A DNA stretch of 64,000 bases. Source: Paracoccus spongiarum. GTDB lineage: Bacteria > Pseudomonadota > Alphaproteobacteria > Rhodobacterales > Rhodobacteraceae. Shown here piece by piece: positions 46,185-55,598 of this stretch. Position numbers and translations under genes: made by a program. The stretch lies in contig NZ_JAVAMQ010000007.1 of NCBI RefSeq assembly GCF_030732095.1, forward strand, positions 62,001 to 126,000. Direction: 5' to 3'. The notes below the pieces were generated by a model. That model saw only the letters and a list, made by a program, of their open reading frames with translations, did not search any database and was not told the origin of the DNA. Position 1 is the first letter of the stretch. Every line of letters begins with the position of its first letter.

Positions 46185-46208
46185 GCGCAACGCACGCCGC
46201 CGTTGCGC
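46185..46208. repeat. Inverted repeat GCGCAACG/CGTTGCGC
   Basis: Perfect 8-bp arms with an 8-base loop in the same noncoding stretch; the GCGCAACGC half-site recurs near 46224. Possible hairpin or binding site. Confidence 0.45.
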
Positions 46209-46303
46209 ACCCGGCCGCGGCTCCGCGCAACGCGCACCGCCCCTCGCCGTCCCGCGCTGCGGCCTTGCCGCCGCGGCGGGCCGCCAGCAGGCGCCAGGCA
46301 ACG

Positions 46304-46333
46304 AAAAACGCCCGCGGCCATCGCCGCGGGCGT
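46304..46333 (-). terminator. Rho-independent terminator of rpsO
   Basis: Minus strand: a perfect 10-bp stem ACGCCCGCGG/CCGCGGGCGT with a 6-base loop, followed directly by TTTTCGTT. It starts 25 bases after the rpsO stop, so most rpsO transcripts end before pnp. Confidence 0.88.
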
Positions 46334-46358
46334 CCTCCTCCCTCAACGGGTGGTGGGC

Positions 46359-46628
46359 TCAGCGGCGCAGGCCCAGCTTGCCGATCAGCGCGGTATAGCG
46401 CGATTCGTCGTTTTTCTTGAGATAGTCCAGCAGCTTGCGGCGCTGTGCCACCATCATCAACAGGCCACGGCGCGAGTGGTTGTCCTTCTTGTGGCTCTTG
46501 AAATGCTCGGTCAGCGTGGCAATGCGCGAGCTGAGGATCGCGACCTGCACCTCGGGCGAACCGGTATCGCCGGGCTTGGTGCCGAATTCCTTGATGACGC
46601 GGGCTTTTTCTTCAACGGTGATCGACAT
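46359..46628 (-). CDS. rpsO: 30S ribosomal protein S15
   Basis: An 89-residue protein starting [16 protein letters not shown], with [17 protein letters not shown] and [24 protein letters not shown], the S15 signature that binds 16S rRNA helix junctions. Length equals the family norm. A strong terminator follows, so pnp downstream probably has its own promoter. Confidence 0.97.
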   Translation of the reverse strand: MSITVEEKARVIKEFGTKPGDTGSPEVQVAILSSRIATLTEHFKSHKKDNHSRRGLLMMVAQRRKLLDYLKKNDESRYTALIGKLGLRR

Positions 46629-46786
46629 CGGGGACTCCTTTCGGAACAGGGTTATGGCACAGCCCGGGATGTCGTCCAGCGCAGGCCCATGGAGATCTCC
46701 GCCAGCCGGAACGCCGCGGAAGCCGCGCCTATACTGCCTTTCGCGCGCAATGAAAAGCCCCCGACCCGCAGTCCCGAGCCGCAGCC

Positions 46787-48034
46787 CTAACCCGCAGCCC
46801 TGACGATCACGATGTCCTCGGCGCGCAGCCCGCCATCCTGCAGCAGCCGGGCCAGCGGCTCGCCGTCCAGCCGCACCAGCACCGTGCCGTCGGGATCGCG
46901 ATGCAGGTCCACCACCACCTCGCCGCTGATCTCGGGCGGCAGATGCAGCACCATCTGGTCCTCGCTGCCGTCGAAATCCGCGATCACCGGCAGCGACCCG
47001 TCCAGCGGGCGCAGCACGAAGCGATCGGCGCCGGCCAGCCCCTCGGCGAAGTCGCCCGCCCCCGCCACCAGCGTGTCGTCGCCCGCGCCGCCATGCATCC
47101 AGACCCGCTCGTCATCGTCACCGCCGATCAGCAGGTCGTTGCCGTCGCCGCCGTCAAGATCGTCCGCGCCGCCGCCCGAGATCAGCACGTCGTCGCCATC
47201 ATGGCCCGAAAGCCAGTCATTGCCCGCATCGCCATGCAGCGTGTCGTTGCCCTCGCCGCCCAGCAGCGTGTCATCGCCGTCGCCGCCATACAACTGGTCG
47301 TCGCCGCCCTGCCCCGCCAGCGAATCATCCCCCTCGCCGCCCAGGATGACATCGGCCCCGCCGACACCATAGCTGCCGTCGCCCTGGATCCAGTCGCTGC
47401 CGGCGCCGCCGTCGATGCTGTCGTCACCCTGCCCGCCGCGCAGATCGTCATATCCGTCAAAGCCGAGGATCAGGTCGTCGCCCTCGCCGCCCATCAGCGC
47501 GTCGCTGCCCGCGCCGCCCTTGATCACGATGCCGACAACCGAGGCGTCGGGCACCTGGCCGCCGATCCAGTCCTCGTCGGCGATCATCAGATCGTCATCT
47601 GTGATGGGGTCAGGGCCGGGCAGCGTCTCGGGGTCGGTGTGCGGTCCGGCGTCCGGCGGGCCGTCTGGCGCAGGCGAAGTGCCGATCTCTGCTGCTTCGG
47701 CAGGCTCGTCGGTCCCGCGCGACACGGGCTGGGGCGCCAGGTCCTCAGGCTCGCCGCTGTCGGGCGACGGGTCCACCGGCGCGGGCTCCTCGGGCCGGTC
47801 GTCCCCTGCGGCGTCATCCGGCGGGTCGGGCACATAGACACCGTCGGGATCGGGCATGTAGGGCGGCAACAGCGTCTCGTCGCCGCCATCCTCGTCCGGC
47901 AGGTCGTCGCCATCATCGGCGGTGCTGGACAACACCCCGGACATGTCGACCGCGAGGCCAGCGACCAGCAGCCCCATCAGACCCGCAAGCATCAACATCT
48001 GATCCACCCTTGAAAACGGGCCGAGGCGACCCAT
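46787..48034 (-). CDS. RTX-repeat calcium-binding protein with N-terminal hydrophobic segment
   Basis: A 415-residue acidic protein. A hydrophobic helix (about residues 13-31, [17 protein letters not shown]) may anchor or export it. Residues about 35-150 are a proline/aspartate/glutamate-rich linker. Residues about 170-330 hold some ten GGxGxDxLx nonapeptide repeats (for example [33 protein letters not shown]) that form a calcium-bound beta roll. The C-terminal 80 residues are a compact domain, not a typical long type I secretion tail. A perfect CtrA-type box lies about 50 bases upstream. Function is unknown; surface or matrix location is likely. Confidence 0.82.
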   Translation of the reverse strand: MGRLGPFSRVDQMLMLAGLMGLLVAGLAVDMSGVLSSTADDGDDLPDEDGGDETLLPPYMPDPDGVYVPDPPDDAAGDDRPEEPAPVDPSPDSGEPEDLAPQPVSRGTDEPAEAAEIGTSPAPDGPPDAGPHTDPETLPGPDPITDDDLMIADEDWIGGQVPDASVVGIVIKGGAGSDALMGGEGDDLILGFDGYDDLRGGQGDDSIDGGAGSDWIQGDGSYGVGGADVILGGEGDDSLAGQGGDDQLYGGDGDDTLLGGEGNDTLHGDAGNDWLSGHDGDDVLISGGGADDLDGGDGNDLLIGGDDDERVWMHGGAGDDTLVAGAGDFAEGLAGADRFVLRPLDGSLPVIADFDGSEDQMVLHLPPEISGEVVVDLHRDPDGTVLVRLDGEPLARLLQDGGLRAEDIVIVRAAG

Positions 48035-48081
48035 CGCCTGACAACAATACGACAGTAACCTTGCGTTAACGAAATGCTTTG

Positions 48082-48097
48082 TTAAGAGACGGTTAAC
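48082..48097. promoter_or_regulatory. CtrA-type box upstream of the RTX gene
   Basis: TTAA-GAGACGG-TTAAC fits the CtrA consensus TTAA-N7-TTAAC exactly and also reads well on the opposite strand. A further GTTAAC half-site is at 48065-48070, between the box and the RTX start at 48034. Control by the CtrA cell-cycle/motility regulator is inferred from the match and position. Confidence 0.55.
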
Positions 48098-48207
48098 GGG
48101 GCGGCATCATGCATTTCCGCGCGGTCGTGCATAGTCGTCGAGCCGAGGATTCCGGTCGGTGAGGCCGGATCGCCACAGCTGCCGCACGACGACCCTGCCC
48201 GCGCATG

Positions 48208-48232
48208 AAAAAACCCGCCACGGCGGGCGGGT
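48208..48232 (-). terminator. Rho-independent terminator of rpmJ
   Basis: Minus strand: 7-bp stem ACCCGCC/GGCGGGT, 6-base loop, then TTTTTC. It begins about 33 bases after the rpmJ stop. Confidence 0.85.
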
Positions 48233-48264
48233 CGTTTCGTCTTCGCGGTGATCGCGTCGCGGTC

Positions 48265-48390
48265 TCAGCCCTGGCGGGCCTTGAAGCGGCGGTTGGTCTT
48301 GTTGATCACGTAGACGCGGCCCTTGCGGCGCACGACCTGGCAGTCGCGGTGCCGGCTCTTGAGCGAGCGGAGCGAGTTGCGAACCTTCAT
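48265..48390 (-). CDS. rpmJ: 50S ribosomal protein L36
   Basis: A 41-residue protein starting [18 protein letters not shown] and containing [18 protein letters not shown]. This is the 41-residue type lacking a full zinc cluster (a single cysteine), as is normal for alphaproteobacteria. It is too short for many gene finders. A terminator follows, and tRNA-Val lies just upstream on the same strand. Confidence 0.94.
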   Translation of the reverse strand: MKVRNSLRSLKSRHRDCQVVRRKGRVYVINKTNRRFKARQG

Positions 48391-48437
48391 CGGTCTTCTC
48401 CATCGTCGCGGCTCGCAGCCGCATCGGAAAACGAAAT

Positions 48438-48459
48438 GCCCCCGACTGCGGCCGGGGGC
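48438..48459 (-). terminator. Terminator after tRNA-Val
   Basis: Minus strand: 7-bp stem GCCCCCG/CGGGGGC with an 8-base loop, followed by ATTTCGTTTTC. It begins 10 bases after the encoded CCA. Confidence 0.7.
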
Positions 48460-48469
48460 GGCGAAACAT

Positions 48470-48544
48470 TGGTGGGCGGTACTGGGATCGAACCAGTGGC
48501 CACTACGATGTCAACGTAGTGCTCTACCGCTGAGCTAACCGCCC
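48470..48544 (-). tRNA. tRNA-Val (anticodon GAC)
   Basis: Minus-strand cloverleaf from GGGCGGT to ACCGCCCA plus CCA (encoded). The anticodon stem ACTACG/CGTAGT encloses TTGACAT with anticodon GAC. The T-arm contains GGTTCGATCC. The 7-bp acceptor stem pairs fully when the 5' end is placed at 48544. Confidence 0.93.
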
Positions 48545-48700
48545 CACCTTCGGTGATTCTGCCCGCCTGCACCAGCAGACCGGGCCGAAACGCCTTCGGT
48601 CGCGTGTCTATATCTTCGCCCTGCGGGGGATTCAAGACCTATCGGCACGGCAATCTTGCGCCTATAAGCGAAGCATGTTCCGGTCTTCAGGATCCGCAAT

Positions 48701-49567
48701 TTGACCGACCCTGACCTGCCTGTCCAGCTTGTGCGCCCCGACCGTTGGGCCAGTGGGGTGATCTTTGCGTCCCCCCATTCCGGGCGTGTCTATCCCGACT
48801 GGTTCCTGAAGGATACCCGGTTGCCGATGGCGGCGCTGCGGTCATCCGAGGATGCCTTCATCGACCGGCTGATCGCCTGCGCGCCGCAATTCGGCGCGGT
48901 CAGCCTGTGGGCGCAAGTGCCGCGCTGCATCGTCGACCTGAATCGCGGCGCGGACGAGATCGACCCGCTGGTGGTGCGCGGCGTGCCCCGCCACCCGCTG
49001 AACCAGCGCACCCTGGCGGGGCTTGGGGTGATTCCGCGGGTCGTGTCGCAGGGCCGGCCGATCCATCTGCGCCCGATCGAGCGCGCCGAGGCCGAACGCC
49101 GCATCGCCGCCTATTGGCGCCCCTATCACCAGGCGCTGTCCGCCCTGATCGCCGAGGCGCGGTCGCGGTTCGGGCAGGCGATCCTGATCGACATGCATTC
49201 GATGCCGCATGATGCGCTGACGCATCTGCACGGCTCGCGACCCGACATGGTGCTGGGCAACCGCCACGGACTGTCGGCGGCCGCCCGGATCTCGGATTCC
49301 GTCACCGCCGCGGTCGAGGCCGAGGGCTGGCGGATCCGCCGCAACTCGCCCTTCTCGGGGGCCTATATCTGTTCGGCCTATGGCCGTCCGGGCCAGAACA
49401 TCCATGTGGTGCAACTGGAGATCGACCGGGCGCTTTACATGGACGAGGCGACCGTCACGCCGCATGCCGATTTCGATGTCTTCGCGGCGCGCATGGCCCG
49501 CGTGATCCGTCAGCTTGCGACGCTGGAGGCCGAGGCGGGCGGGCTGGACGGCATCGCCGCCGAATAG
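48701..49567 (+). CDS. N-formylglutamate amidohydrolase
   Basis: A 288-residue FGase-family hydrolase. The blocks ASPHSGRVYPDWF, CIVDLNRGADEIDP, ILIDMHSMPHD and NSPFSGAYICSAYGRPGQNIHVVQLEI match the family, with metal-binding histidines in the first and third. It releases formate from N-formylglutamate in the last step of one histidine-degradation route. No ATG exists near the family start; a TTG eight bases after an AGGA ribosome site is the likely start codon. It is not next to other hut genes. Confidence 0.85.
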   Translation: MTDPDLPVQLVRPDRWASGVIFASPHSGRVYPDWFLKDTRLPMAALRSSEDAFIDRLIACAPQFGAVSLWAQVPRCIVDLNRGADEIDPLVVRGVPRHPLNQRTLAGLGVIPRVVSQGRPIHLRPIERAEAERRIAAYWRPYHQALSALIAEARSRFGQAILIDMHSMPHDALTHLHGSRPDMVLGNRHGLSAAARISDSVTAAVEAEGWRIRRNSPFSGAYICSAYGRPGQNIHVVQLEIDRALYMDEATVTPHADFDVFAARMARVIRQLATLEAEAGGLDGIAAE

Positions 49568-49587
49568 CACAGCAGAAGGGCACGCAG

Positions 49588-50484
49588 ATGCAGGATTTTC
49601 CGGCCGGGATCGGCGATCTGATCGGCGCTAACGCCGCGCTGATCTTCATTGCAGTGCTGATCCTGCTGGCGGTCGGCTCGGCCGTCAGGATCGTGCCGCA
49701 ATCGCAGAAATTCGTGGTCGAACGTTTTGGTCGCCTGCGCGCGGTGCTGGGCCCGGGCATCAACATCATCATGCCCTTCCTGGACCGCGTGGCGCACCGC
49801 ATCTCGATCCTGGAACGGCAATTGCCGACGAGCCGGCAGGACGCGATCACCGCCGACAACGTGCTGGTGCAGGTCGAAACCAGCGTCTTCTATCGCATCA
49901 TCGAGCCGGAAAAGACCGTCTACCGCATCCGCGACATCGACGCGGCCATTGCCACCACCGTCGCGGGGATCGTGCGGTCCGAAATCGGCACGATGGAGCT
50001 GGATCAGGTCCAGTCGAACCGCGCCAGCCTGATCGAGAGGATCCGCGATTCGCTGGCCAATGTCGTCGATGACTGGGGGATCGAGGTGACGCGGGCCGAG
50101 ATCCTCGACGTCAATCTGGACGACGCGACCCGCGCCGCCATGCTGCAACAGCTGAACGCCGAGCGCGCCCGCCGCGCGCAGGTCACCGAGGCCGAGGGCA
50201 AGCGCCGGGCCGTCGAACTGGCCGCGGATGGCGAACTTTATGCCGCCGAACAGCATGCCAAGGCCAAGCGCGTTCTGGCCGATGCCGAAGCCTATGCCAC
50301 CGCGGCCATCGCCGAGGCGATCGCCCGCAACGGGCTTGAGGCGGCACAGTATCAGGTGGCGCTGAAGCAGGTCGAGGCGCTGTCCGACATGGCGCGCGGC
50401 GAGGGCCGGCAGACCATCGTGCTGCCCGCCGGCGCGGTCGAGGCGTTCGGCGAGGCGTTCCGGCTGCTGAAGGGCCGGGCATGA
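49588..50484 (+). CDS. SPFH-domain membrane protein (stomatin/QmcA-like)
   Basis: A 298-residue protein with one N-terminal transmembrane helix (about residues 13-33) followed by the SPFH domain starting VPQSQKFVVERFGRLRAVLGPGINIIMPFLDRV. Later RAQVTEAEGKRRAVELAADGE and KAKRVLADAEAYA form an alanine/glutamate-rich coiled coil used for oligomerisation. It scaffolds membrane microdomains. It overlaps the start of an NfeD-family gene by four bases, the classic stomatin/NfeD pairing. Confidence 0.92.
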   Translation: MQDFPAGIGDLIGANAALIFIAVLILLAVGSAVRIVPQSQKFVVERFGRLRAVLGPGINIIMPFLDRVAHRISILERQLPTSRQDAITADNVLVQVETSVFYRIIEPEKTVYRIRDIDAAIATTVAGIVRSEIGTMELDQVQSNRASLIERIRDSLANVVDDWGIEVTRAEILDVNLDDATRAAMLQQLNAERARRAQVTEAEGKRRAVELAADGELYAAEQHAKAKRVLADAEAYATAAIAEAIARNGLEAAQYQVALKQVEALSDMARGEGRQTIVLPAGAVEAFGEAFRLLKGRA

Positions 50485-50753
50485 CGGGCTTGGTGAACGG
50501 CTGGCTGTGGCTTGTCGCGGCGATCGTGCTGGCGGCGCTGGAACTGCTTGCGCCGGGCTGGGTGTTCATGGGGCTGGCGGCCTCGGTCGGGTTGATGGGG
50601 GTTCTGCTGCTGACCGGGATCTGGTCGGCCAGCCTGCCCGTGACGCTGCTGGCGACCGCGATCCTGTCGGGCGTCGCCTGGCTGGTGCTGCGGCGGGTCG
50701 CGGGGGTCAGGAAGGGCCAGACCCGGATCTGGCACCGCGACATCAACGACTGA
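50481..50753 (+). CDS. NfeD-family short membrane protein
   Basis: A 90-residue protein with two or three hydrophobic segments (GWLWLVAAIVLAALELLAPG, then MGVLLLTGIW and LPVTLLATAILSGVAWLVL). The ALELLAPGWVFMGLA region is typical of short NfeD proteins without the OB domain. It starts inside the stomatin gene end and its stop overlaps the Nudix ATG, giving a three-gene operon. It probably partners the SPFH protein in membrane quality control. Confidence 0.85.
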   Translation: MTGLVNGWLWLVAAIVLAALELLAPGWVFMGLAASVGLMGVLLLTGIWSASLPVTLLATAILSGVAWLVLRRVAGVRKGQTRIWHRDIND

Positions 50754-51208
50754 TGGCGGACAGCCCCTTTCACGGCGCCAAGCTGATGCTGACCTGCGGT
50801 GACCGGCTGCTGACATGCCTGCGCGACGATGTCCCCCGGATCCCCTTTCCCGGCCATTGGGACCTGCCCGGCGGCGGCCGCGAGGGCGACGAGGCGCCAC
50901 TGGCCTGTGCCCTGCGCGAACTGCATGAGGAATTCGGCCTGCGCCTGCCGCCATCGCGCCTGACGGGCCACCGCTTCCCCTCGCAGCAACGGCCGGGCAT
51001 GATGTCGTGGCTGTTCGCGGGCCTGCTGCGGCAGGACGAGATCGCCGCGATCCGGTTCGGCGACGAGGGCCAGGGCTGGTGCATGATGCCGGTCGCGGAA
51101 TTTGTCGTCCATCCGCGCGCGGTGCCGCATTTTCGCGACTGGGTGCGGGCCCTCAGCGCCGCATCCGCGCCATGCCCCGCACCAGCGGACGCAGCGCGTC
51201 GCCCTTGA
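50753..51208 (+). CDS. Nudix hydrolase
   Basis: A 151-residue hydrolase with a full Nudix box (residues 40-62, GGGREGDEAPLACALRELHEEFG, given here as its key ends GG and REL-EE-G) that binds magnesium to cleave nucleoside diphosphate-linked compounds. The ATG overlaps the NfeD stop (TGATG). The 3' end overlaps the convergent membrane-protein gene by 56 bases. Substrate is unknown. Confidence 0.85.
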   Translation: MADSPFHGAKLMLTCGDRLLTCLRDDVPRIPFPGHWDLPGGGREGDEAPLACALRELHEEFGLRLPPSRLTGHRFPSQQRPGMMSWLFAGLLRQDEIAAIRFGDEGQGWCMMPVAEFVVHPRAVPHFRDWVRALSAASAPCPAPADAARRP

Positions 51209-51893
51209 CCATCCAGCTGGTCGCGAAGGCGAAGGTCGCCACCACCTCGAGCCAGAAGACCGGCCGCAGCGCCAGCAGCGCCACATCGAGGCCGGTGGCG
51301 AACAGCACGCCCACCGCACCGATGCTGAGCACGATCAGCCAGCCGCAGATCCGGTAGATCCGGTTCGATGCGGCCTTTTCGGCGCTGTCCACCTCGCCCC
51401 GCGGGAACAGCACGAGGCAACAGACGGCAAGCGCCGCGAAGTAGATCGCGGCGGCGACCAGATGCAGCTTGTCGGCCGTGCCCACACCCAGAACGCATTG
51501 CAGCAGCGTGCAATCCCGGGCGGGATCGAAGGGGCCTTCGGCAGGCAGGATCCCCTGCGGACTGGTCGGCGAGAAGGCGATCAGCGCCGCCGCCACCGCA
51601 GCCACGCGCGCCGTGGCCCGATCGCTGATGATTTCGCCCGAATTGGGCCGGAACCCCTCATAGGCCCACAGGAACACCGCCTGCGCGCACAGCGTGCCGA
51701 CAAAGACCTCGCGCATCGGGCCGTAATAGGCCGCCGACATGCTGCGCAGGATGCCCTGGGGCGCGACCATGCCAAAGGCGATCAGCGCCAGCGGCAGGAA
51801 GAAGCCAAGCGCCCCGATCGACCGCCGCACCGCCAGGAACGACAGCACCAGATCGTTTTCGGCCTTTTGCCGTGCGCCGCGCGGATCGCCCAT
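51153..51893 (-). CDS. Multipass membrane protein of unknown function
   Basis: A 246-residue protein with about six to seven hydrophobic segments (for example IGALGFFLPLALIAFGMVA, AVAAALIAFS, LHLVAAAIYFAALAVCCLVLF, WLIVLSIGAVGVLFATGL). The SMSAAYYGPMREVFVGTLCAQAVFLWAYEG stretch resembles the DUF998 type of membrane proteins. I do not know its function. It converges on the Nudix gene with a 56-base overlap. Confidence 0.65.
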   Translation of the reverse strand: MGDPRGARQKAENDLVLSFLAVRRSIGALGFFLPLALIAFGMVAPQGILRSMSAAYYGPMREVFVGTLCAQAVFLWAYEGFRPNSGEIISDRATARVAAVAAALIAFSPTSPQGILPAEGPFDPARDCTLLQCVLGVGTADKLHLVAAAIYFAALAVCCLVLFPRGEVDSAEKAASNRIYRICGWLIVLSIGAVGVLFATGLDVALLALRPVFWLEVVATFAFATSWMVKGDALRPLVRGMARMRR

Positions 51894-51965
51894 GAGTTGC
51901 CCCCTCTGTCACCGGACGGAAAGGTCGCGCGGCCGGCGATGCGGGTCAACCTGTTGCGCAAGACG

Positions 51966-52673
51966 TCACTGGTGCGGGCGTTGCGCCTGCAGCGACGACA
52001 TCTCGGCCAGAATCGCCTCCGCGGCGGCGCGTGGATCGGCGGCCTGCCACACCGGCCGGCCGACGACGATGTGATCGGCGCCGGCGGAAATGGCGCTGGC
52101 CGGCGTCTCGACCCGTTTCTGATCGCCCAGATCGGCACCCGCGGGGCGCACGCCCGGCGTCACGATCAGCCCCGCCCCCGGCAGCGCCCGGATCGCCGCC
52201 GCCTCGCGGGGCGAACAGATGATGCCGTCCGCGCCGGCCTCGAAGGCGCGCGCGGCGCGTTCCACGGTGATCTCGTGTACATCGCCCGGACGGATCAGCC
52301 CGGCATCCAGATCGCCCCGTTCCAGCGAAGTCAGGATGGTCACGCCGAGGATCTTCAGGCCGCTGCCCGCCGCACCCTCCTTGGCGGCGCTGACGACATG
52401 CGGATCGCCATGCACGGTCAGGAAATCCAGATCGAACTGCGCGAGGCCGCGCACGGCGGCCTCGATGGTGGCGCCGATGTCGAACAGCTTCAGGTCCAGG
52501 AAGATGCGCTTGCCGTGATCCTGCTTCAGCTCGTTCGCCAGGGCCAGCCCGCCGCCGGTCAGCATCCCGAGCCCGATCTTGAAGAAACCGACCGAGTTGC
52601 CCAGCCTCTCGGCCAGTTCCAGCCCGGCCGGCGCATTCGGCACGTCCAGCGCCACGATCAGCCTGTCATCCAT
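51966..52673 (-). CDS. pyrF: Orotidine 5'-phosphate decarboxylase
   Basis: A 235-residue enzyme. Catalytic DLKLFDIGATI (the DxKxxD motif) is intact; VALDVPN at the start and the late GADHIVVGRPVW phosphate-gripper loop match group I. It makes UMP in pyrimidine synthesis. A GGGGATGAGG ribosome site favours the ATG at 52673 over ones at 52679 and upstream. It stands alone, divergent from clpB. Confidence 0.95.
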   Translation of the reverse strand: MDDRLIVALDVPNAPAGLELAERLGNSVGFFKIGLGMLTGGGLALANELKQDHGKRIFLDLKLFDIGATIEAAVRGLAQFDLDFLTVHGDPHVVSAAKEGAAGSGLKILGVTILTSLERGDLDAGLIRPGDVHEITVERAARAFEAGADGIICSPREAAAIRALPGAGLIVTPGVRPAGADLGDQKRVETPASAISAGADHIVVGRPVWQAADPRAAAEAILAEMSSLQAQRPHQ

Positions 52674-52724
52674 CCTCATCCCCATCCGCCGCAAATCGCG
52701 GCCTTATGGCACAAGGCGCGCATG

Positions 52725-52755
52725 CTTGAAAGCGCCGTGAAAGATCCCAAATCAT
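52725..52755 (+). promoter_or_regulatory. Heat-shock (RpoH-type) promoter candidate for clpB
   Basis: CTTGAA at 52725-52730 with CCCAAAT about 16 bases downstream resembles the alphaproteobacterial RpoH consensus (CTTG and a C-rich -10). It lies about 80 bases upstream of clpB, which is RpoH-controlled in most proteobacteria. The match is by eye. Confidence 0.5.
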
Positions 52756-52830
52756 ACCCGAAGACCCGAACCGCGACGTGCCATCGAAGGGCGTCGCCGA
52801 CCCGGGGGCTAGTGAAAAGGAGAATGGCCG

Positions 52831-55467
52831 ATGAACATGGAGAAGTTCACGGAACGGTCGCGCGGATTCCTGCAAGCCGCACAGACCATCGCGATCCGCG
52901 AGGAGAACCAGCGCGTCGTCCCCGAGCATCTTCTGAAAGCCCTGATGGACGACGATCAGGGGCTGGCGTCGAACCTGATCAACCGCGCCGGCGGTGACGC
53001 GCGTCGTGTGCAGCAGGCGGTCGACCAGGCGGTCGCGAAGCTGCCGAAGGTCAAGGGCTCGGGTGGCGGGCAGGTCTATGTCGATCCCTCGATGGTGCGG
53101 GTGCTGGACGAGGCCGAAAAGGTCGCCAAGAAGGCCGGCGACAGCTTTGTGCCCGCCGAACGCATCCTGATGGCGCTGGCATTGGTGAACACCAATGCCA
53201 AGGATGCGCTTGAGGCTGGCGCCGTCAATGCGCAGGCGCTGAACAGCGCCATCAACGACATCCGCAAGGGCCGCACCGCCGACAGCGCCAGCGCCGAGGA
53301 CAGCTATGAGGCGCTGAAGAAATACGCCCGCGACCTGACCGAGGCCGCCGAGCAGGGCAAGATCGATCCGATCATCGGCCGCGACGAGGAAATCCGCCGC
53401 GCCATGCAGGTGCTGTCGCGGCGCACCAAGAACAACCCGGTGCTGATCGGCGAGCCCGGCGTCGGCAAGACCGCCATCGCCGAGGGGCTGGCGCTGCGCA
53501 TCATCGATGGCGACGTGCCCGAAAGCCTGCGCGACAAGCGGCTGATGGCGCTGGACATGGGCGCGCTGATCGCCGGATCGAAATATCGCGGCGAGTTCGA
53601 GGAACGGCTGAAGGCGATCCTGAAGGAGATCGAGGCCGCCTCGGGCGAGATCGTGCTGTTCATCGACGAGCTGCACACCCTTGTCGGCGCGGGCAAGACC
53701 GATGGCGCGATGGATGCAGCCAACCTCATCAAGCCCGCGCTGGCGCGGGGAGAGTTGCATTGCATCGGCGCGACCACGCTGGACGAATACCGCAAGTATA
53801 TCGAGAAGGATGCGGCCCTTGCGCGGCGCTTCCAGCCGGTCATGGTCGAGGAGCCGACGGTCGAGGACACCATCTCGATCCTGCGCGGCATCAAGGAAAA
53901 ATACGAGCTGCATCACGGCGTGCGGATCAGCGATGCGGCGCTGGTGGCGGCGGCGACGCTGTCGCATCGCTATATCACCGACCGCTTCCTGCCCGACAAG
54001 GCCATCGACCTCGTTGACGAGGCGGCCTCGCGGCTGCGCATGGAAGTGGACAGCAAGCCCGAGGAACTGGACCAGCTTGACCGCCAGATCCTGCAACTGC
54101 AGATCGAGGCCGAGGCGCTGAAGAAAGAGGACGACGCGGCCTCGCGCGACCGGCTGGAACGGCTGGAGAAGGACCTGTCCGACCTGCAGCAGCGCAGCGC
54201 CGAGATGACCGCCCGCTGGCAGGCCGAACGCGACCGGCTGGAAGGCTCGCGTCACCTGAAGGAACAGCTTGACCGCGCCCGCGCCGAACTGGATCAGGCC
54301 AAGCGCGAGGGCAACTTGGCCCGCGCCGGCGAACTGTCCTACGGCATCATCCCCGGCCTCGAGAAGCAGTTGTCCGAGGCCGAATCCGGCGACGGCCTGA
54401 TGGTCGAGGAAGCCGTGCGCCCCGAACAGATCGCCGAGGTAGTGGAACGCTGGACCGGCATCCCCACCAGCAAGATGCTGGAGGGCGAGCGCGACAAGCT
54501 GCTGAAGATGGAGGACCAGATCGGCCGCCGCGTGATCGGCCAGCAAGAGGCGGTGACCGCCGTGGCGAACGCGGTGCGCCGCGCCCGCGCCGGCCTGAAC
54601 GACGAGAACCGGCCGCTGGGATCGTTCCTGTTCCTTGGCCCCACCGGCGTCGGCAAGACCGAACTGACCAAGGCGCTGGCCGAATACATGTTCGACGATG
54701 ACAGCGCGATGGTCCGCATCGACATGTCCGAGTTCATGGAAAAACATTCCGTGGCGCGGCTGATCGGTGCGCCTCCGGGCTATGTGGGCTATGACGAGGG
54801 CGGCGTGCTGACCGAGGCGGTTCGGCGCAGGCCCTATCAGGTCATCCTGTTCGACGAGGTGGAAAAGGCCCACCCCGATGTCTTCAACGTGCTGCTGCAG
54901 GTGCTCGACGACGGGGTGCTGACCGATGGTCAGGGCCGGACGGTGGATTTCAAGCAGACGCTCATCATCCTGACCTCGAACCTCGGTTCGCAGGCGCTGT
55001 CGCACCTGCCCGAGACCGCCGATTCGACCGATGCCCGCCATCAGGTGATGGAGGCGGTGCGGGCGCATTTCCGCCCCGAATTCCTGAACCGCCTGGACGA
55101 GATCATCATCTTCCGCCGGCTGTCGCGGGCGAACATGGATGGCATCGTCTCGGTGCAGCTCGCGCGGCTCGAGGCGCGGCTGGCGGGTCGCAAGATCGCC
55201 CTTGAACTTGACGATGCGGCGCGGACCTGGCTGGCCGATCAAGGCTATGACCCGGTCTTCGGCGCCCGCCCGCTGAAGCGCGTGATCCAGCGCGCCCTGC
55301 AGGACCCGCTGGCAGAGCTGCTGCTGTCGGGCGAGGTGCTGGATGGCGCGACCGTCCATGTCAGCGCCTCGGGCGACGGGCTGGTCGTCGGCAACCGCAT
55401 CGGCAAGGCCGGCCCAAGGCTGGGCGCGGTCGGCGAGGGGCCCAAGCCCGACATCCCGGTGCACTGA
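52831..55467 (+). CDS. clpB: ATP-dependent disaggregase ClpB
   Basis: An 878-residue Hsp100. The N-domain (about residues 1-150), first AAA+ module with Walker A GEPGVGKT (207-214), the long coiled-coil middle domain (about 410-525, rich in leucine/glutamate/arginine), and a second AAA+ with GPTGVGKT (603-610) are all present; ClpB-type because the middle domain is full length. It resolves protein aggregates with DnaK. The C-terminal tail after GDG is slightly longer than in E. coli. ATGAACATGGAG gives a double ATG; the second is residue 3. Confidence 0.97.
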   Translation: MNMEKFTERSRGFLQAAQTIAIREENQRVVPEHLLKALMDDDQGLASNLINRAGGDARRVQQAVDQAVAKLPKVKGSGGGQVYVDPSMVRVLDEAEKVAKKAGDSFVPAERILMALALVNTNAKDALEAGAVNAQALNSAINDIRKGRTADSASAEDSYEALKKYARDLTEAAEQGKIDPIIGRDEEIRRAMQVLSRRTKNNPVLIGEPGVGKTAIAEGLALRIIDGDVPESLRDKRLMALDMGALIAGSKYRGEFEERLKAILKEIEAASGEIVLFIDELHTLVGAGKTDGAMDAANLIKPALARGELHCIGATTLDEYRKYIEKDAALARRFQPVMVEEPTVEDTISILRGIKEKYELHHGVRISDAALVAAATLSHRYITDRFLPDKAIDLVDEAASRLRMEVDSKPEELDQLDRQILQLQIEAEALKKEDDAASRDRLERLEKDLSDLQQRSAEMTARWQAERDRLEGSRHLKEQLDRARAELDQAKREGNLARAGELSYGIIPGLEKQLSEAESGDGLMVEEAVRPEQIAEVVERWTGIPTSKMLEGERDKLLKMEDQIGRRVIGQQEAVTAVANAVRRARAGLNDENRPLGSFLFLGPTGVGKTELTKALAEYMFDDDSAMVRIDMSEFMEKHSVARLIGAPPGYVGYDEGGVLTEAVRRRPYQVILFDEVEKAHPDVFNVLLQVLDDGVLTDGQGRTVDFKQTLIILTSNLGSQALSHLPETADSTDARHQVMEAVRAHFRPEFLNRLDEIIIFRRLSRANMDGIVSVQLARLEARLAGRKIALELDDAARTWLADQGYDPVFGARPLKRVIQRALQDPLAELLLSGEVLDGATVHVSASGDGLVVGNRIGKAGPRLGAVGEGPKPDIPVH

Positions 55468-55489
55468 CACGCCGCTTCGGCGGCAGACG

Positions 55490-55513
55490 GGCCCCGGCCA
55501 TCGCGCCGGGGCC
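55490..55513 (+). terminator. Hairpin downstream of clpB
   Basis: A 9-bp perfect stem GGCCCCGGC/GCCGGGGCC with a 6-base loop, 22 bases after the clpB stop. It lacks a T-tract, so it is a moderate candidate. Confidence 0.5.
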
Positions 55514-55598
55514 TGCGCGCTTGCGCCTGTCGCCGCGTCACGGCTTGCCCGTGCCGGTGCAAGCCGCCATCGTGGCGCAAATTGCCCCGGAGCCGTCC

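Larger units (their letters stand above)
46014..46303. other. Noncoding region with repeats between the YdeI gene and rpsO
   Basis: About 290 bases without a gene. It holds six 11-bp tandem units (46069-46134) and an inverted repeat around 46185-46208 with further GCGCAACGC copies near 46224. I see no promoter or coding signal. Confidence 0.5.
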
